Below, in pieces: positions 9,300 to 18,091 of a stretch of 64,000 nt of DNA; position 1 is the first letter of the stretch, and each line of letters begins with the position of its first letter. A program made the position numbers and the translations under genes. The stretch is from Thermomonas beijingensis (GTDB lineage Bacteria > Pseudomonadota > Gammaproteobacteria > Xanthomonadales > Xanthomonadaceae): positions 124,001 through 188,000 of the forward strand of contig NZ_JAIQDJ010000002.1 of NCBI RefSeq assembly GCF_020034655.1, given 5' to 3'. The notes below the pieces were generated by a model. That model saw nothing but the letters and a program-made list of their open reading frames with translations, did not search any database and was not told the origin of the DNA.

Positions 9300-9659
9300 A
9301 TGAGTAATCCAACAGGTGGGGCGCGGCAAGGCATCTTGTCGCTGGCAATCAAGGACAAGGCTGCGCTGTACGGGGCCTATATTCCCTATGTCAAGCAAGG
9401 CGGCATTTTCGTGCCCACCACGCGGCGCTACTTCATCGGAGATGAGGTGTTCCTGCTGCTGACTCTGCCGGATTCTTCCGAACGTTTGCCGGTGGCAGGC
9501 AAAGTGGTGTGGGTGACTCCCGCTGGTGCACAGGGCAACCGCCCCGCCGGGATTGGCGTGCAGTTTGCCGACACCGCCGAGGGCGAAGCGGTGCGCAGCA
9601 AAATCGAAACCACCTTGGCTGGGACCTTGGGTGGCGATCAGCCGACGCAGACGATGTAA
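9300..9659 (+). CDS. pilZ: Type IV pilus assembly protein PilZ
   Basis: This is the single-domain PilZ protein (119 residues) found downstream of holB in this family and required for type IV pilus biogenesis. It shows the beta-barrel pattern GGIFVPTTRRYFIGDEVFLLL and GKVVWVTPAG...GIGVQFAD. The c-di-GMP binding RxxxR and D/NxSxxG signatures of canonical PilZ domains are missing. This agrees with the Xanthomonas PilZ, which is known to act through protein contacts with PilB and FimX rather than by binding c-di-GMP. A GGGGGAAGG ribosome site precedes ATG 9300. Confidence 0.9.
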   Translation: MSNPTGGARQGILSLAIKDKAALYGAYIPYVKQGGIFVPTTRRYFIGDEVFLLLTLPDSSERLPVAGKVVWVTPAGAQGNRPAGIGVQFADTAEGEAVRSKIETTLAGTLGGDQPTQTM

Positions 9660-9807
9660 GCGTCGATCAGCTCCACCTGTTGCCGCGCGCTTGCCGGGAA
9701 TCTTTACGCTGATTCCATTTTCTGATTGATTCGCGCCCGCTTGGCGCGGCTTTGTCGCGCCTGTGGCGGTTTCGTCGCATTCGGCTGGACGCTGGCGGAC
9801 ACGCTGC

Positions 9808-9832
9808 CCTGTACTGCTGCCACTAGTACAGG
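9808..9832. promoter_or_regulatory. Candidate operator of the YtrA-type repressor
   Basis: CCTGTACT at 9808-9815 and AGTACAGG at 9825-9832 form a perfect 8+8 inverted repeat with a 9-base spacer. It lies 15 bases before the start codon of the GntR regulator. Spaced palindromes of the TGTACT/AGTACA kind are plausible sites for dimeric GntR proteins, so autoregulation of this regulator and the downstream ABC genes is likely. Binding is inferred, not shown. Confidence 0.6.
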
Positions 9833-9847
9833 CAGGACAGCGCGTAC

Positions 9848-10258
9848 ATGGTTCGAACTCGGCCCTTGATGATCCAAATTGCGACTGGCGACCCGCGCCC
9901 GATCGGCCGCCAGATCGTGGATGCCGTGCGCATGAAAGTTGCGACGGGTGAGCTTGACCACGGCGATCAATTGCCGAGCGTGCGCGGGTTGGCGCAGCAG
10001 CTGATGATCAACCCCAACACGGTGGCCAAGGCCTATGCCGAGTTGAGTACCGAAGGCTGGCTGGAATCGCGCCAGGGCATGGGCTTGTATGTGGCGGCAA
10101 AACGTCAGCGCTTGTCCGATGCCGAGCGCGAACGCCGGCTGGATGACGCCGTGGGGCGTCTGGTCAATGACGTGGTGCCGCTGGGCTTTGCGCCCGCGCA
10201 GGTGCAGGCGCGGATCACTCACGAATTTCAATTGCTGCTTCCCCGTAAATCCGCATAA
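9848..10258 (+). CDS. GntR family regulator, YtrA subfamily
   Basis: This 136-residue protein has an N-terminal winged helix (PIGRQIVDAVRMKVATGEL...LPSVRGLAQQL...NPNTVAKAYAEL) followed by only a short helical tail. That is the layout of YtrA-type GntR repressors, which control linked ABC transporters. ATG 9848 is taken as the start; ATG 9869, nearer to the first conserved residues, is equally possible because neither has a clear Shine-Dalgarno. It is followed by an ABC ATPase, a membrane protein and a peptidase. Ligand unknown; cell-envelope-active peptides or antibiotics are typical inducers for the group. Confidence 0.85.
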   Translation: MVRTRPLMIQIATGDPRPIGRQIVDAVRMKVATGELDHGDQLPSVRGLAQQLMINPNTVAKAYAELSTEGWLESRQGMGLYVAAKRQRLSDAERERRLDDAVGRLVNDVVPLGFAPAQVQARITHEFQLLLPRKSA

Positions 10259-10287
10259 GTCGCCGCGCCGGCGGCATTGGAATTGCT

Positions 10288-11202
10288 ATGTTCACCCATT
10301 CTGATTTTGTCATCGAAACCCACGCGCTCAGCAAGTGTTACGGCCGCAAGCTGGCGCTTGACCAGCTCGACCTCGCGATTCCGCGTGGTCGCATCCACGC
10401 CATCGTCGGCGCCAACGGCGCCGGCAAGTCGACCTTGTTCCGTATCCTGCTGGGTTTCATGCCGCCGACCTCGGGGCAGTCCCGCATCCTCGGCAAGGAC
10501 AGCCAGCAACTCAGCCCGCAAGATCGCAGCCGGATTGGCTTCGTCAACGAGGAGCACACCCTGCCGAACTGGATGCGAGTGGCGCAGGTGATGGCGATGC
10601 AGCGTCATCAGTACGGGCGCTGGAACCAGCAGGCCTTCGATGGCGTGATCGGGCACTACAACGTGCTGCCGGAGCAGAAGATCGGCCAGCTTTCGCGCGG
10701 CGAACGCGCTGGCTTCAACCTCGCGCTGGCCTTGGCGCAAGGCCCAGAATTGCTGGTATTGGATGAGCCAACCTTGGGGCTGGACGTGGTCGCCAAGCGC
10801 GCCTTCCTCGAATCGCTGTTGCAGAGCAACGCTGCCGATGACTGCACGGTGATCTATTGCTCGCACCAGATGGAGGAGATCGAACGCGTTGCCGACAATT
10901 TGATCATCCTCGAACGCGGCCAGCTCAAGCACATGTCGGCCCCGGAGGCGTTCACCGCGCGGGTCAGCCATTGGGTGGCCGACCTGCCGTTCAAGGGGCC
11001 GGATCTGCGCTTGGTGCCGGGTTTGCTGGAAACCCAGCGCATCGATGGCTTGCAGCACTTTTTGGTGCTGGATCAGGACGCGGACTTCGAACATTTCCTG
11101 CGTGCCTGTGGCGCGCGCAATGCGCAGTCGATGCCGGTCAGCCTGGACCGCGCGGTCAACGCATTCCTTGCCAAACACCACGCCGCGCCGGCCACGGCCT
11201 GA
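10288..11202 (+). CDS. ABC transporter ATP-binding protein
   Basis: This 304-residue nucleotide-binding subunit has Walker A GANGAGKST, a variant signature LSRGERAG (instead of LSGGQ), Walker B LLVLDEPTLGLD and the H-loop CSHQMEEIE. A C-terminal extension of about 90 residues after the ATPase core resembles those of multidrug or bacitracin-type export ATPases. It lies 29 bases after the YtrA-type regulator and 10 before its membrane partner. Substrate is not predictable from the sequence; export or envelope protection is the best inference from context. Confidence 0.88.
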   Translation: MFTHSDFVIETHALSKCYGRKLALDQLDLAIPRGRIHAIVGANGAGKSTLFRILLGFMPPTSGQSRILGKDSQQLSPQDRSRIGFVNEEHTLPNWMRVAQVMAMQRHQYGRWNQQAFDGVIGHYNVLPEQKIGQLSRGERAGFNLALALAQGPELLVLDEPTLGLDVVAKRAFLESLLQSNAADDCTVIYCSHQMEEIERVADNLIILERGQLKHMSAPEAFTARVSHWVADLPFKGPDLRLVPGLLETQRIDGLQHFLVLDQDADFEHFLRACGARNAQSMPVSLDRAVNAFLAKHHAAPATA

Positions 11203-11212
11203 GGACACCGAC

Positions 11213-13033
11213 ATGAACGATCTTTTCAAGGGCGAGCTGCTGCGCTTCCGCCTGTGGGCCGGCATCGCCGCCATCGTCAATCTCGCCGTGCTGGGCTTTC
11301 TCAGTCGCATGGTGGACATGGCGCAGCAGCCGCTGTTCGTCTACCAAGTATTCGCCGCAGTGTATGCCGTGGCCGGTGCCCTGCTGGGCATGTACCAGAT
11401 GGGCACGTACCGCAAGCCGAACCAGTGGCTGAGCCTGCTGCATCGCCCGCTGCACCGCCTGCGCATCGCCGGCGCGCTGAGCGGCGCCGGCATGATATTG
11501 CTGCTGGCCGCGGTGGCGCTGCCGATCGCGCTGGTTGCGCTGTACCAGGACACGATGACTGCGCGCGTGGTCGACCTGCGCCACTGGCTGCTGCCGATTG
11601 CGGCATGGCTGATCGCGGTGTCTGGCTACCTCGCCGGCGCGTACGCGATGGCCGGCAATCGCCGCTATTCGTTCGCCGCATTCCTGCTGCCGAACCTGTT
11701 CATGTATGCGCAGGCCTCGGGCGTGGCGATGCTGGGCCTGCAACTCGTCGTCATCGCCTTCCTCGCGGCGATGCTGGCGATCGCGTTCAAGCCGGACCCG
11801 GCCGCGCCATCGCGCAATCCCGCGGCGGTGCTGGTGATCGCGCTGCCGGTGCAACTGGGCGCGTATTTCCTGGTGTGGATGCTTGGCTACGGCGTGGAAG
11901 TGGCGTGGACGGTCGCTGGTACGCACCCGCTCAACATGCCGGTTCCGCCCATGGACGGCACCATCGAGGCCGATCGCGCCGAAGGCAAGGACATGCTGCT
12001 GCTCGGCATCAAGAACAGCCGCGACCCCGAGGCCGCACTGTGGCGCGAACAGATCGCATTGTCCGACGTTTACACGCGCTATCCGCTGCGCAACCTGCCG
12101 GTGCAGGGCAGCATGACCAACCTGTCGCCGCTGGAATTCGGCGACGACGAGAACAACCTGTGGCTGGTGTACAGCCACGACCGTGCGCGTTTCGTCACCC
12201 GCGGCCTGCGCGACCAGCGCCGGATCGGCGAGATGGGCGTGGGCGAGCAGCAGGCCGCATTCCCCGCGCCGACCATGCCCTACGGCGCCACCTACCTGTA
12301 CAACGCGGACGCCGCCTACCAGTACGACAGCGAACAGCAGCGCATGTTCGAGCGCATTCGCCTGCCGCAGGGCGAAGTGATGGCCAGCCCGCCGCAACCG
12401 GCCGGCGACAACATCCTGGTGCTCAGCAACCGCGCCGCCTATTTCTATCCCGGCCGCGAGGCGATGAACGGGCTCGACCTGCTGCAACCACTGCTGCGGG
12501 TGGCGATGCCAGGCCAGGTCGGCAATCTCAGCCGGATGGACGTGATCGAACTGCTGGACGGTTACCTGGTGTCCTACACCTACACCTGGGGCGTGTGGAG
12601 CGGTGAATTGCAGCATCCGTTCCAGCAGGTGCTGCGGGTGGACAGCAAGGGTCGTGTGCGGATCGTTGCGCGCCGCGCGTTGTCGATCGACCTGCCATCG
12701 GTTTACACCAACCGCAACAGCTGGCTGTCGCCGGTGCTGCGCGCGCTCTGCCTGGGTGCGCAGGATCTGTTCGCGGCGCAGGATCCGCTGCGCGCCAAGC
12801 CCGAGCCGATGCCGGCGTCGGTGCTGTGGCTGGCGGGTGCGTGTTGCCTGCTGTCGCTGCTGGGCGCGGTCTGGCTATCTCGCAGGTTGCAGCTTTCGAT
12901 GCGTGGCCGCATCGGCTGGGTCGTGCTGTGTGGCGTGGTCGGGCTGCCGGCGCTGGTCAGTCTGTGGTTGCTGTACCCGCGTCGCGAACCCTTGCCGATG
13001 GCTGCACCGAGCGCGCAGCCGGTCGCGGCCTGA
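11213..13033 (+). CDS. ABC transporter membrane protein with large extracytoplasmic domain
   Basis: This 606-residue protein probably forms the membrane part of the adjacent ABC system. About six hydrophobic segments fall within residues 10-225. A long soluble stretch of about 300 residues follows, and two more helices lie near the C-terminus (around WLAGACCLLSLLGAVWLS and IGWVVLCGVVGLPALVSLWLL). I recognise no named domain in the soluble part, which contains runs rich in Tyr and Asn that could form a beta-propeller-like sensor. The codons are strongly CTG/GCC biased compared with the genes before the module. Confidence 0.7.
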   Translation: MNDLFKGELLRFRLWAGIAAIVNLAVLGFLSRMVDMAQQPLFVYQVFAAVYAVAGALLGMYQMGTYRKPNQWLSLLHRPLHRLRIAGALSGAGMILLLAAVALPIALVALYQDTMTARVVDLRHWLLPIAAWLIAVSGYLAGAYAMAGNRRYSFAAFLLPNLFMYAQASGVAMLGLQLVVIAFLAAMLAIAFKPDPAAPSRNPAAVLVIALPVQLGAYFLVWMLGYGVEVAWTVAGTHPLNMPVPPMDGTIEADRAEGKDMLLLGIKNSRDPEAALWREQIALSDVYTRYPLRNLPVQGSMTNLSPLEFGDDENNLWLVYSHDRARFVTRGLRDQRRIGEMGVGEQQAAFPAPTMPYGATYLYNADAAYQYDSEQQRMFERIRLPQGEVMASPPQPAGDNILVLSNRAAYFYPGREAMNGLDLLQPLLRVAMPGQVGNLSRMDVIELLDGYLVSYTYTWGVWSGELQHPFQQVLRVDSKGRVRIVARRALSIDLPSVYTNRNSWLSPVLRALCLGAQDLFAAQDPLRAKPEPMPASVLWLAGACCLLSLLGAVWLSRRLQLSMRGRIGWVVLCGVVGLPALVSLWLLYPRREPLPMAAPSAQPVAA

Positions 13034-13057
13034 GCCGGCAGGGACGAGGACACGACA

Positions 13058-15118
13058 ATGACAATACTTCGAACCCTGTGTGGCATGCTGGCGCTGTGCG
13101 CCCTGCTGCTTGCGCCGCACACCTTGCACGCGCAAGCCATTGAAAGCCTGCGCGCCGCAGAGACCGCACAGCGCGCCTTGCCGCTAGCACCACGCCTGCC
13201 GCGCGTGGCCTTCCTCGAAAACCGCACGCTGGTGGCCGCCGAGCTTTCGCCAGCCGGCGATGCGGTGGCCTATCTGCGCGAGCAGAAGGATTCGCGCGCG
13301 CTGTGGCTGTTGCCGACCTGCGACGGCAACCCGCACATGCTGGTCGGCAGCACTCAGGCTGAACAAGTCATGTGGTCGCGCGATGGCCGCTGGTTGTTCC
13401 TGCGTGCGCCACGTGCGCTGACCATTGTCGGCATTGACGGCCGCAGCGGTGTGCGCGTGCCGCTGGGCGGCAGTGAGCGGCGGCGGGTGATCAAGCTCGA
13501 TCTGTCGCAGCCGGCCGCCGTGTTGCTGGGCGAACGCGTCGCCGCCGGCAAGGGCGAACGCTGGCCTGCCGTTCGATGGCGAATCGTGCGTATGGACGCA
13601 TATGGCAAGCGCACCGTACTGCGCGAAGATACGCGCTGGATCCACGACATCGCACTGGATGCACAAGGCCGTGTCGTCGCGCTGACACGTTTCGAGGGCG
13701 GCCACGATGCGCTGTATCGGCTGCACACCGACGCAACGCTGCGCGAAGTGCTGCGCCTGCGGCCGATGCAGCGACTGGACCTGCTGGCGGCGCGTGCCGA
13801 TGGCAGCCTGCTGATGACCGGCAATCCCGGCGACGGATTCGATGGGAATTTTCGCCGCGTGCTGCGCTTGGACGCAAACGACAGGTTGCAGACCCTGCAC
13901 CAGGATCCGCGCGGCGAGGCCGACCTCGATGACGTGGTGATCGATCCACGCACCTTGCAGCCGCTGGCGGCGAGCTACCGCAGCACCGTCGCCGCGACGT
14001 ACGGAATCGGCGATGCGCAGGCCACGGTGGCCGCCATCGCCGCGAAATTCCCCGGCCGCGACATCGGCCTGCAAGCCGGCAGCGGTCCTTCGGCGCATTG
14101 GCTGGTGCGCGAACGTGCGGCGAACCTGCGCGATCCGCGCTGGTACCTCTACGACCCGCGCAACGGCGACCTGCGACGGATCCTCGACGATCCCGGGATC
14201 ACCGCCAACTCGCCGCCCGAATCGAACCTCGCGCGCAAGCTCGCGGTGTCCTATGTCGCCTCCGATGGGCTGCGCGTGCACGGTTTCGTGCTGCTGCCGC
14301 CGGGCGTGGACGCCGCGCACGCACCACTCATCGCGCAAGTGCACGGCGGCCCGATCAACCACTTCCGCGCGGGTTACGACGGCACCGCGCAGTTCCTCGC
14401 CAATCGCGGCTACGTGGTATTCCAGTCGAATTTCCGCGGCTCCACCGGGCATGGACGCGCGTATACGTTTTCTTCGAACGGTGATTACGGCAACGGCCGC
14501 GTGCAGCAGGACATCGTGGAGGGCGTGCGCTGGCTGCTGGCGCAGGGCATCGGCGACAAGGCGCGGGTGGGCATCGTCGGCCATTCCTTCGGCGGGTATT
14601 CGACGCTGCTGGGCCTGACCTTCCAGCCGGAGCTGTTCAAGGTCGGCGTGGCCGGTTCACCGCCCGCTGATTTGGGCTGGGCGATGCGCTGGTTGGTCGA
14701 GTCCGGCGAGCAAGGCGACCTGCCCGACCGGTCGTTGCGGCAGACGCTGCGCGCGTTGTCGTTGGATGGCGGTGATCCTGCAACCTATGCGCGCCTGCAT
14801 GCACAGTCGCCCCGGGTGAACGTGGCAAGGATGCGGCGTCCACTCTTGATCATGGCCGGCAGTGCCGACCGCACCGTCGCAATTCGTGACGTGACTGACT
14901 ATGTGGCGCGCTTGCGCACGCTCGGGCAGCCGGTCAGCTTGTTGGTGGAACCGGGTGGTGGGCATGCGCCGGTCGATCCGATCCCGCGCGAGGCCTATCT
15001 GTTCGCGATGGAAACCCTGTTGCAACGCCATCTCGGTGGGCCGCCGCCGGAACCGGCCGGGCCGCGCTTGCGTGCCTATCTGCGCGCAAATCTGCGGCTG
15101 GCCGGGCCGGAGTTCTAA
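13058..15118 (+). CDS. Secreted prolyl oligopeptidase family (S9) peptidase
   Basis: This 686-residue protein has a signal peptide (residues 1-26, cleavage after HAQA), a divergent beta-propeller region to about residue 390, and a C-terminal alpha/beta hydrolase. The triad is visible: Ser510 in GHSFGGYS, Asp604 in AGSADRTV and His636 in GGGHAPVD. HGGPINHF provides the oxyanion region. It likely cleaves short peptides in the periplasm. It follows the ABC membrane gene by 24 bases with a GACGAGGA ribosome site, so regulator, transporter and peptidase probably form one unit. Confidence 0.9.
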   Translation: MTILRTLCGMLALCALLLAPHTLHAQAIESLRAAETAQRALPLAPRLPRVAFLENRTLVAAELSPAGDAVAYLREQKDSRALWLLPTCDGNPHMLVGSTQAEQVMWSRDGRWLFLRAPRALTIVGIDGRSGVRVPLGGSERRRVIKLDLSQPAAVLLGERVAAGKGERWPAVRWRIVRMDAYGKRTVLREDTRWIHDIALDAQGRVVALTRFEGGHDALYRLHTDATLREVLRLRPMQRLDLLAARADGSLLMTGNPGDGFDGNFRRVLRLDANDRLQTLHQDPRGEADLDDVVIDPRTLQPLAASYRSTVAATYGIGDAQATVAAIAAKFPGRDIGLQAGSGPSAHWLVRERAANLRDPRWYLYDPRNGDLRRILDDPGITANSPPESNLARKLAVSYVASDGLRVHGFVLLPPGVDAAHAPLIAQVHGGPINHFRAGYDGTAQFLANRGYVVFQSNFRGSTGHGRAYTFSSNGDYGNGRVQQDIVEGVRWLLAQGIGDKARVGIVGHSFGGYSTLLGLTFQPELFKVGVAGSPPADLGWAMRWLVESGEQGDLPDRSLRQTLRALSLDGGDPATYARLHAQSPRVNVARMRRPLLIMAGSADRTVAIRDVTDYVARLRTLGQPVSLLVEPGGGHAPVDPIPREAYLFAMETLLQRHLGGPPPEPAGPRLRAYLRANLRLAGPEF

Positions 15119-15124
15119 ACAAAA

Positions 15125-15203
15125 GCGGGGTCAGAGTCGACTTTCGCAACCCTGCCTCCCAAGTGCTTCGAGAGTTCATCGCAAAAGTCGACTCTGACCC
15201 CGC
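15125..15203. repeat. REP-like inverted repeat element
   Basis: GCGGGGTCAGAGTCGACTTT at 15125-15144 is repeated exactly in inverted orientation at 15184-15203, with 39 bases between. Pairing continues outward after one mismatch. Repeats beginning GGGGTCAGAGT are a dispersed family in this group, often linked to REP-associated tyrosine transposases. Here the element fills the gap between two convergent genes and could serve as a bidirectional terminator. No transposase is nearby. Confidence 0.8.
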
Positions 15204-15210
15204 GTTTCCT

Positions 15211-17286
15211 TCAAGCCACGGGTTCGCGCAGCACGGCGTTGTCCCAACCTGCGCGCGGTGCGAAGCGTTCGCCGTACTTGGCCTGCAATGCCATGAGCCG
15301 CGCCAGCAGCGCGTCAGCACCCACCGTGCGGATATGCTGAATCGGGCCGCCCCGGAACGGCGCAAAACCGGTCCCGAAAATCACCCCGGCATCCAGCAGG
15401 TCGGCATCACTGACCACGCCGGCCTGCAAGCAGGCTACCGCTTCGTTGAGCAGCGGCAGGATCAGGCGGTCTTCCAAATCATCCGGTGCAGCGTAGCCAG
15501 CCGGCAGCTCGGGTTTTTTGGCTTTGCCGTTTTCCCAAGCGTAGATGCCTTGGCCGTCTTTCTTGCCGCGCTTGCCTGCGTCCACCGTGGCCAGTGCTGC
15601 CGGGATTTGCAGGCCAAGGAAGGGCGCCAGCTCCTTGCTGACACCAGCGGCCACATCCAAACCTACGGTGTCGATCAGCTCGATCGGCCCCATCGGCATG
15701 CCGAATTTCACCGCAGCCTTGTCGATGGCCGCACCCGGAATGCCTTCGGCATAGGCAGTGGCGGCTTCCAGCATGTACGGGAACAGCACCCGATTGACCA
15801 GGAAGCCGGGCGTACCCGCCACCGGCACCGGGAACTTGCCCAGCGCCTTGCAGAACGCCGCCAGGCGGCGTTCGGTCTCGGGATCCATGCCGTCGTGATG
15901 AATGATTTCCACCAGCGGCATTTGCGCCACCGGGTTGAAGTAGTGCAGGCCGGCAAACTGCGCCGGGCGCGCGATGTGCGGGCGCAGTTCGTCCAGCGGG
16001 ATCGACGAGGTATTGGTGGTCAGCAGCGCATCGGTCTTCATGCGCGGTTCGACCGCCTGATACAACTCGCGTTTGGCATCCGGGTTTTCGATGATGGCCT
16101 CGATCACCAAATCGGCGTCTGCCACGCCGTCGCCGTTCAAATCGGACTTCAGGCGCGCGGCGACTTCCGGGCGCTTGGTTGGGTCTTTGACTTTCTTGTC
16201 GAACAGGGCTTGCGCACGTTGCAGCGCGCCGTCGATAAAGCGTTGCTCGCGATCTTGCAAGGTGACGTCGAAGCCCTTGTACGCGGCGAACGCGGCGATG
16301 TCGCCACCCATCACCCCGGCGCCCACCACATGCACATGGCGGATATTGGCATCGCCCTTGCCCAAGCCCTTCATGCGCTCGGTCAGGAAGAAAATGCGAA
16401 TCAGGTTGCGGGCGGTGCTGCTGCCGGCCAGTGTGACCACGGCCTTGCGTTCGGCATCCAGGCGCACGCGGATCGGTTTGCCTGCGCTGCGCTGCCACGT
16501 TGCAATCAGCGCATACGGCGCGGGATAAAACGCCTTTGGCGCTTTGCGTGCCACCTGCTTGATCATCTGCGGCGCCAGCAGTTTGCGCGCGGCCAACGTA
16601 TTGCTGGACCACGCCAGCAGGCGCTGTTTGAATGGACGAACGCGCCCTTTCAATGCCAGCGTGGCCGCCGTGTCGATCAGGTTGGCCGGCGCGCTGACGT
16701 TGTCTACCAAGCCAATCCCCAGCGCCGCCTTGGCCGACAAGGCGCGGCCGGTCAGCATCATGTCCATCGCGGCGGGCGCGCCCACCAAGTGCGGCAGGCG
16801 TGCGCTGCCGCCCCAGCCGGGAAAGATGCCCAGTTGCACTTCCGGCAAACCAATGCGGGTGGAGGCATCGCTGCTGGCCACGCGGTAGCGGCAAGCCAGC
16901 GCGATTTCGGTGCCGCCGCCCATGCAAAAGCCGTGAATCGCCGCCACCGTGGGGCAGCGCAACTGCGCCAGCCGCTGGAACATGGTTTGCCCGCGACGGA
17001 TGGCATCGTCCACCGTGCCCTTGCGGTCAAATTCCTGAAATTCCTTCAGGTCCGCACCGGCAATAAAGCCGCTGGTTTTACCCGAGGCAATCACCAGCGC
17101 TTTCGGCAGTTCCAGCGCAATCCGCTCCAGCACATCGCCCAGCTCGATCAGCGCATCCTGCGAGAACGCATTGACCGCCGCGTCGGCGCGGTCGAAGTAC
17201 AACACCAGCACGCCATCGTCACGCAGCTGGGGTTTCCAGTGGCGCAGCGGCAGCCCGGCAAAGCGGTCGGCAGTGGGGTTGGTCAT
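15211..17286 (-). CDS. fadB: Bifunctional enoyl-CoA hydratase / 3-hydroxyacyl-CoA dehydrogenase
   Basis: This 691-residue FadB/FadJ-type protein carries out two steps of fatty acid beta-oxidation. The N-terminal crotonase domain has the glutamate motifs GGGTEIALACRYR and GLPEVQLGIFPGWGG. The central NAD-binding domain begins VHVVGAGVMGGDIAAFAA, and the dehydrogenase signature GLHYFNPVAQMPLVEI contains the catalytic His. In-frame ATGs also occur at 17298, 17304 and 17313; 17286 is chosen because the product then starts MTNPTADRF like its relatives. It stands alone, divergent from rpoE. No thiolase gene is in the window. Confidence 0.9.
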   Translation of the reverse strand: MTNPTADRFAGLPLRHWKPQLRDDGVLVLYFDRADAAVNAFSQDALIELGDVLERIALELPKALVIASGKTSGFIAGADLKEFQEFDRKGTVDDAIRRGQTMFQRLAQLRCPTVAAIHGFCMGGGTEIALACRYRVASSDASTRIGLPEVQLGIFPGWGGSARLPHLVGAPAAMDMMLTGRALSAKAALGIGLVDNVSAPANLIDTAATLALKGRVRPFKQRLLAWSSNTLAARKLLAPQMIKQVARKAPKAFYPAPYALIATWQRSAGKPIRVRLDAERKAVVTLAGSSTARNLIRIFFLTERMKGLGKGDANIRHVHVVGAGVMGGDIAAFAAYKGFDVTLQDREQRFIDGALQRAQALFDKKVKDPTKRPEVAARLKSDLNGDGVADADLVIEAIIENPDAKRELYQAVEPRMKTDALLTTNTSSIPLDELRPHIARPAQFAGLHYFNPVAQMPLVEIIHHDGMDPETERRLAAFCKALGKFPVPVAGTPGFLVNRVLFPYMLEAATAYAEGIPGAAIDKAAVKFGMPMGPIELIDTVGLDVAAGVSKELAPFLGLQIPAALATVDAGKRGKKDGQGIYAWENGKAKKPELPAGYAAPDDLEDRLILPLLNEAVACLQAGVVSDADLLDAGVIFGTGFAPFRGGPIQHIRTVGADALLARLMALQAKYGERFAPRAGWDNAVLREPVA

Positions 17287-17400
17287 GGAAATCGCCATGC
17301 GCATGCCATCCATTCAATCGAAAGGCCTATCCTAGCCCGGTGAAACTTGAATACTTGCCTAATTGCCATCAGGTCGCTCCCGGCGGCAACACGCGGCTGC

Positions 17401-17428
17401 GGAACTTTCGCGGCATCCTGCTGTCACA
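17401..17428 (+). promoter_or_regulatory. Sigma-E type promoter of rpoE
   Basis: GGAACTT at 17401-17407 matches the -35 box of RpoE-type ECF sigma factors. After a 16-base spacer, TCACA at 17424-17428 matches the TCNNA -10 pattern. Transcription would start near 17434, about 37 bases before the rpoE ATG, so the operon is probably autoregulated, as known for rpoE operons in E. coli and Xanthomonas. Confidence 0.75.
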
Positions 17429-17470
17429 ACGCTCGGACTCTGCCGGGCTCATTTTCGAGGCCGGCGCGCA

Positions 17471-18091
17471 ATGACGGAGGATCGGGTGTCGCAAGCGCTG
17501 GATCATGACCTGGTCGCCAGGGTGCAACGGGGCGATACCGCCGCGTTCGACCTGTTGGTGCGCAAATACCAGCACCGCATTGCGGCGGTGATTTCACGCT
17601 ATATCCGCGATTGGTCGGAAGTGCAGGATGTGGCGCAGGACACGTTTATCCGCGCCTATCGCGCGATCAAGAATTTTCGTGGCGATGCACAGTTTTCGAC
17701 GTGGCTGCACACCATCGCAGTGAATACCGCGAAGAATCATTTGGCTGCCAATAACCGTCGCCCACCCGGCGAAGATATTGATGTGGAGGATGCCGAGCAG
17801 TTTGAATCGGGTTTGCGCCTGCGCGATACCGATACGCCCGAGCGTGAACTGATGCGTCAGCAGCTGGAACAAACCGTCGTCGCTGCGGTCGAAGCCTTGC
17901 CACAGGATCTGCGCGAAGCGATCACCCTGCGCGAAGTGGAAGGGATGAGCTACGAGGACATTGCCGAACGCATGGGCTGCCCTATTGGCACGGTGCGTTC
18001 ACGCATCTTCCGCGCCCGCGAGGCCATCGATGCCCGCATGCGCCCCTTGCTGGATCACGATGAATTGCCCAAGCGTTCGAAAGCCTCATGA
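17471..18091 (+). CDS. rpoE: Envelope-stress sigma factor RpoE
   Basis: RpoE directs transcription of envelope-stress genes. The 206-residue protein has region 2 (LVRKYQHRIAAVISRYI, DVAQDTFIRAYRAIKNF, STWLHTIAVNTAKNHL) and region 4 (LPQDLREAITLREVEGMSYEDIAERMGCPIGTVRSRIFRARE). It is the RpoE/AlgU subtype, matched by the following anti-sigma factor and MucD protease. ATG 17471 leaves a leader that carries a sigma-E promoter. Its stop overlaps the rseA start (ATGA). It is distinct from the ECF factor at 55946, whose partner is ChrR. Confidence 0.96.
   Translation: MTEDRVSQALDHDLVARVQRGDTAAFDLLVRKYQHRIAAVISRYIRDWSEVQDVAQDTFIRAYRAIKNFRGDAQFSTWLHTIAVNTAKNHLAANNRRPPGEDIDVEDAEQFESGLRLRDTDTPERELMRQQLEQTVVAAVEALPQDLREAITLREVEGMSYEDIAERMGCPIGTVRSRIFRAREAIDARMRPLLDHDELPKRSKAS

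Noticed and set aside
11156-12616. Long minus-strand and alternate plus-strand frames across the ABC membrane gene
   Set aside because: They lack start signals and motifs; the 11213-13033 frame has coherent membrane helices.
15163-17343. Long plus-strand open frame (726 codons) opposite fadB
   Set aside because: It is the mirror of a real beta-oxidation gene and includes the REP-like repeat; no protein family is visible.
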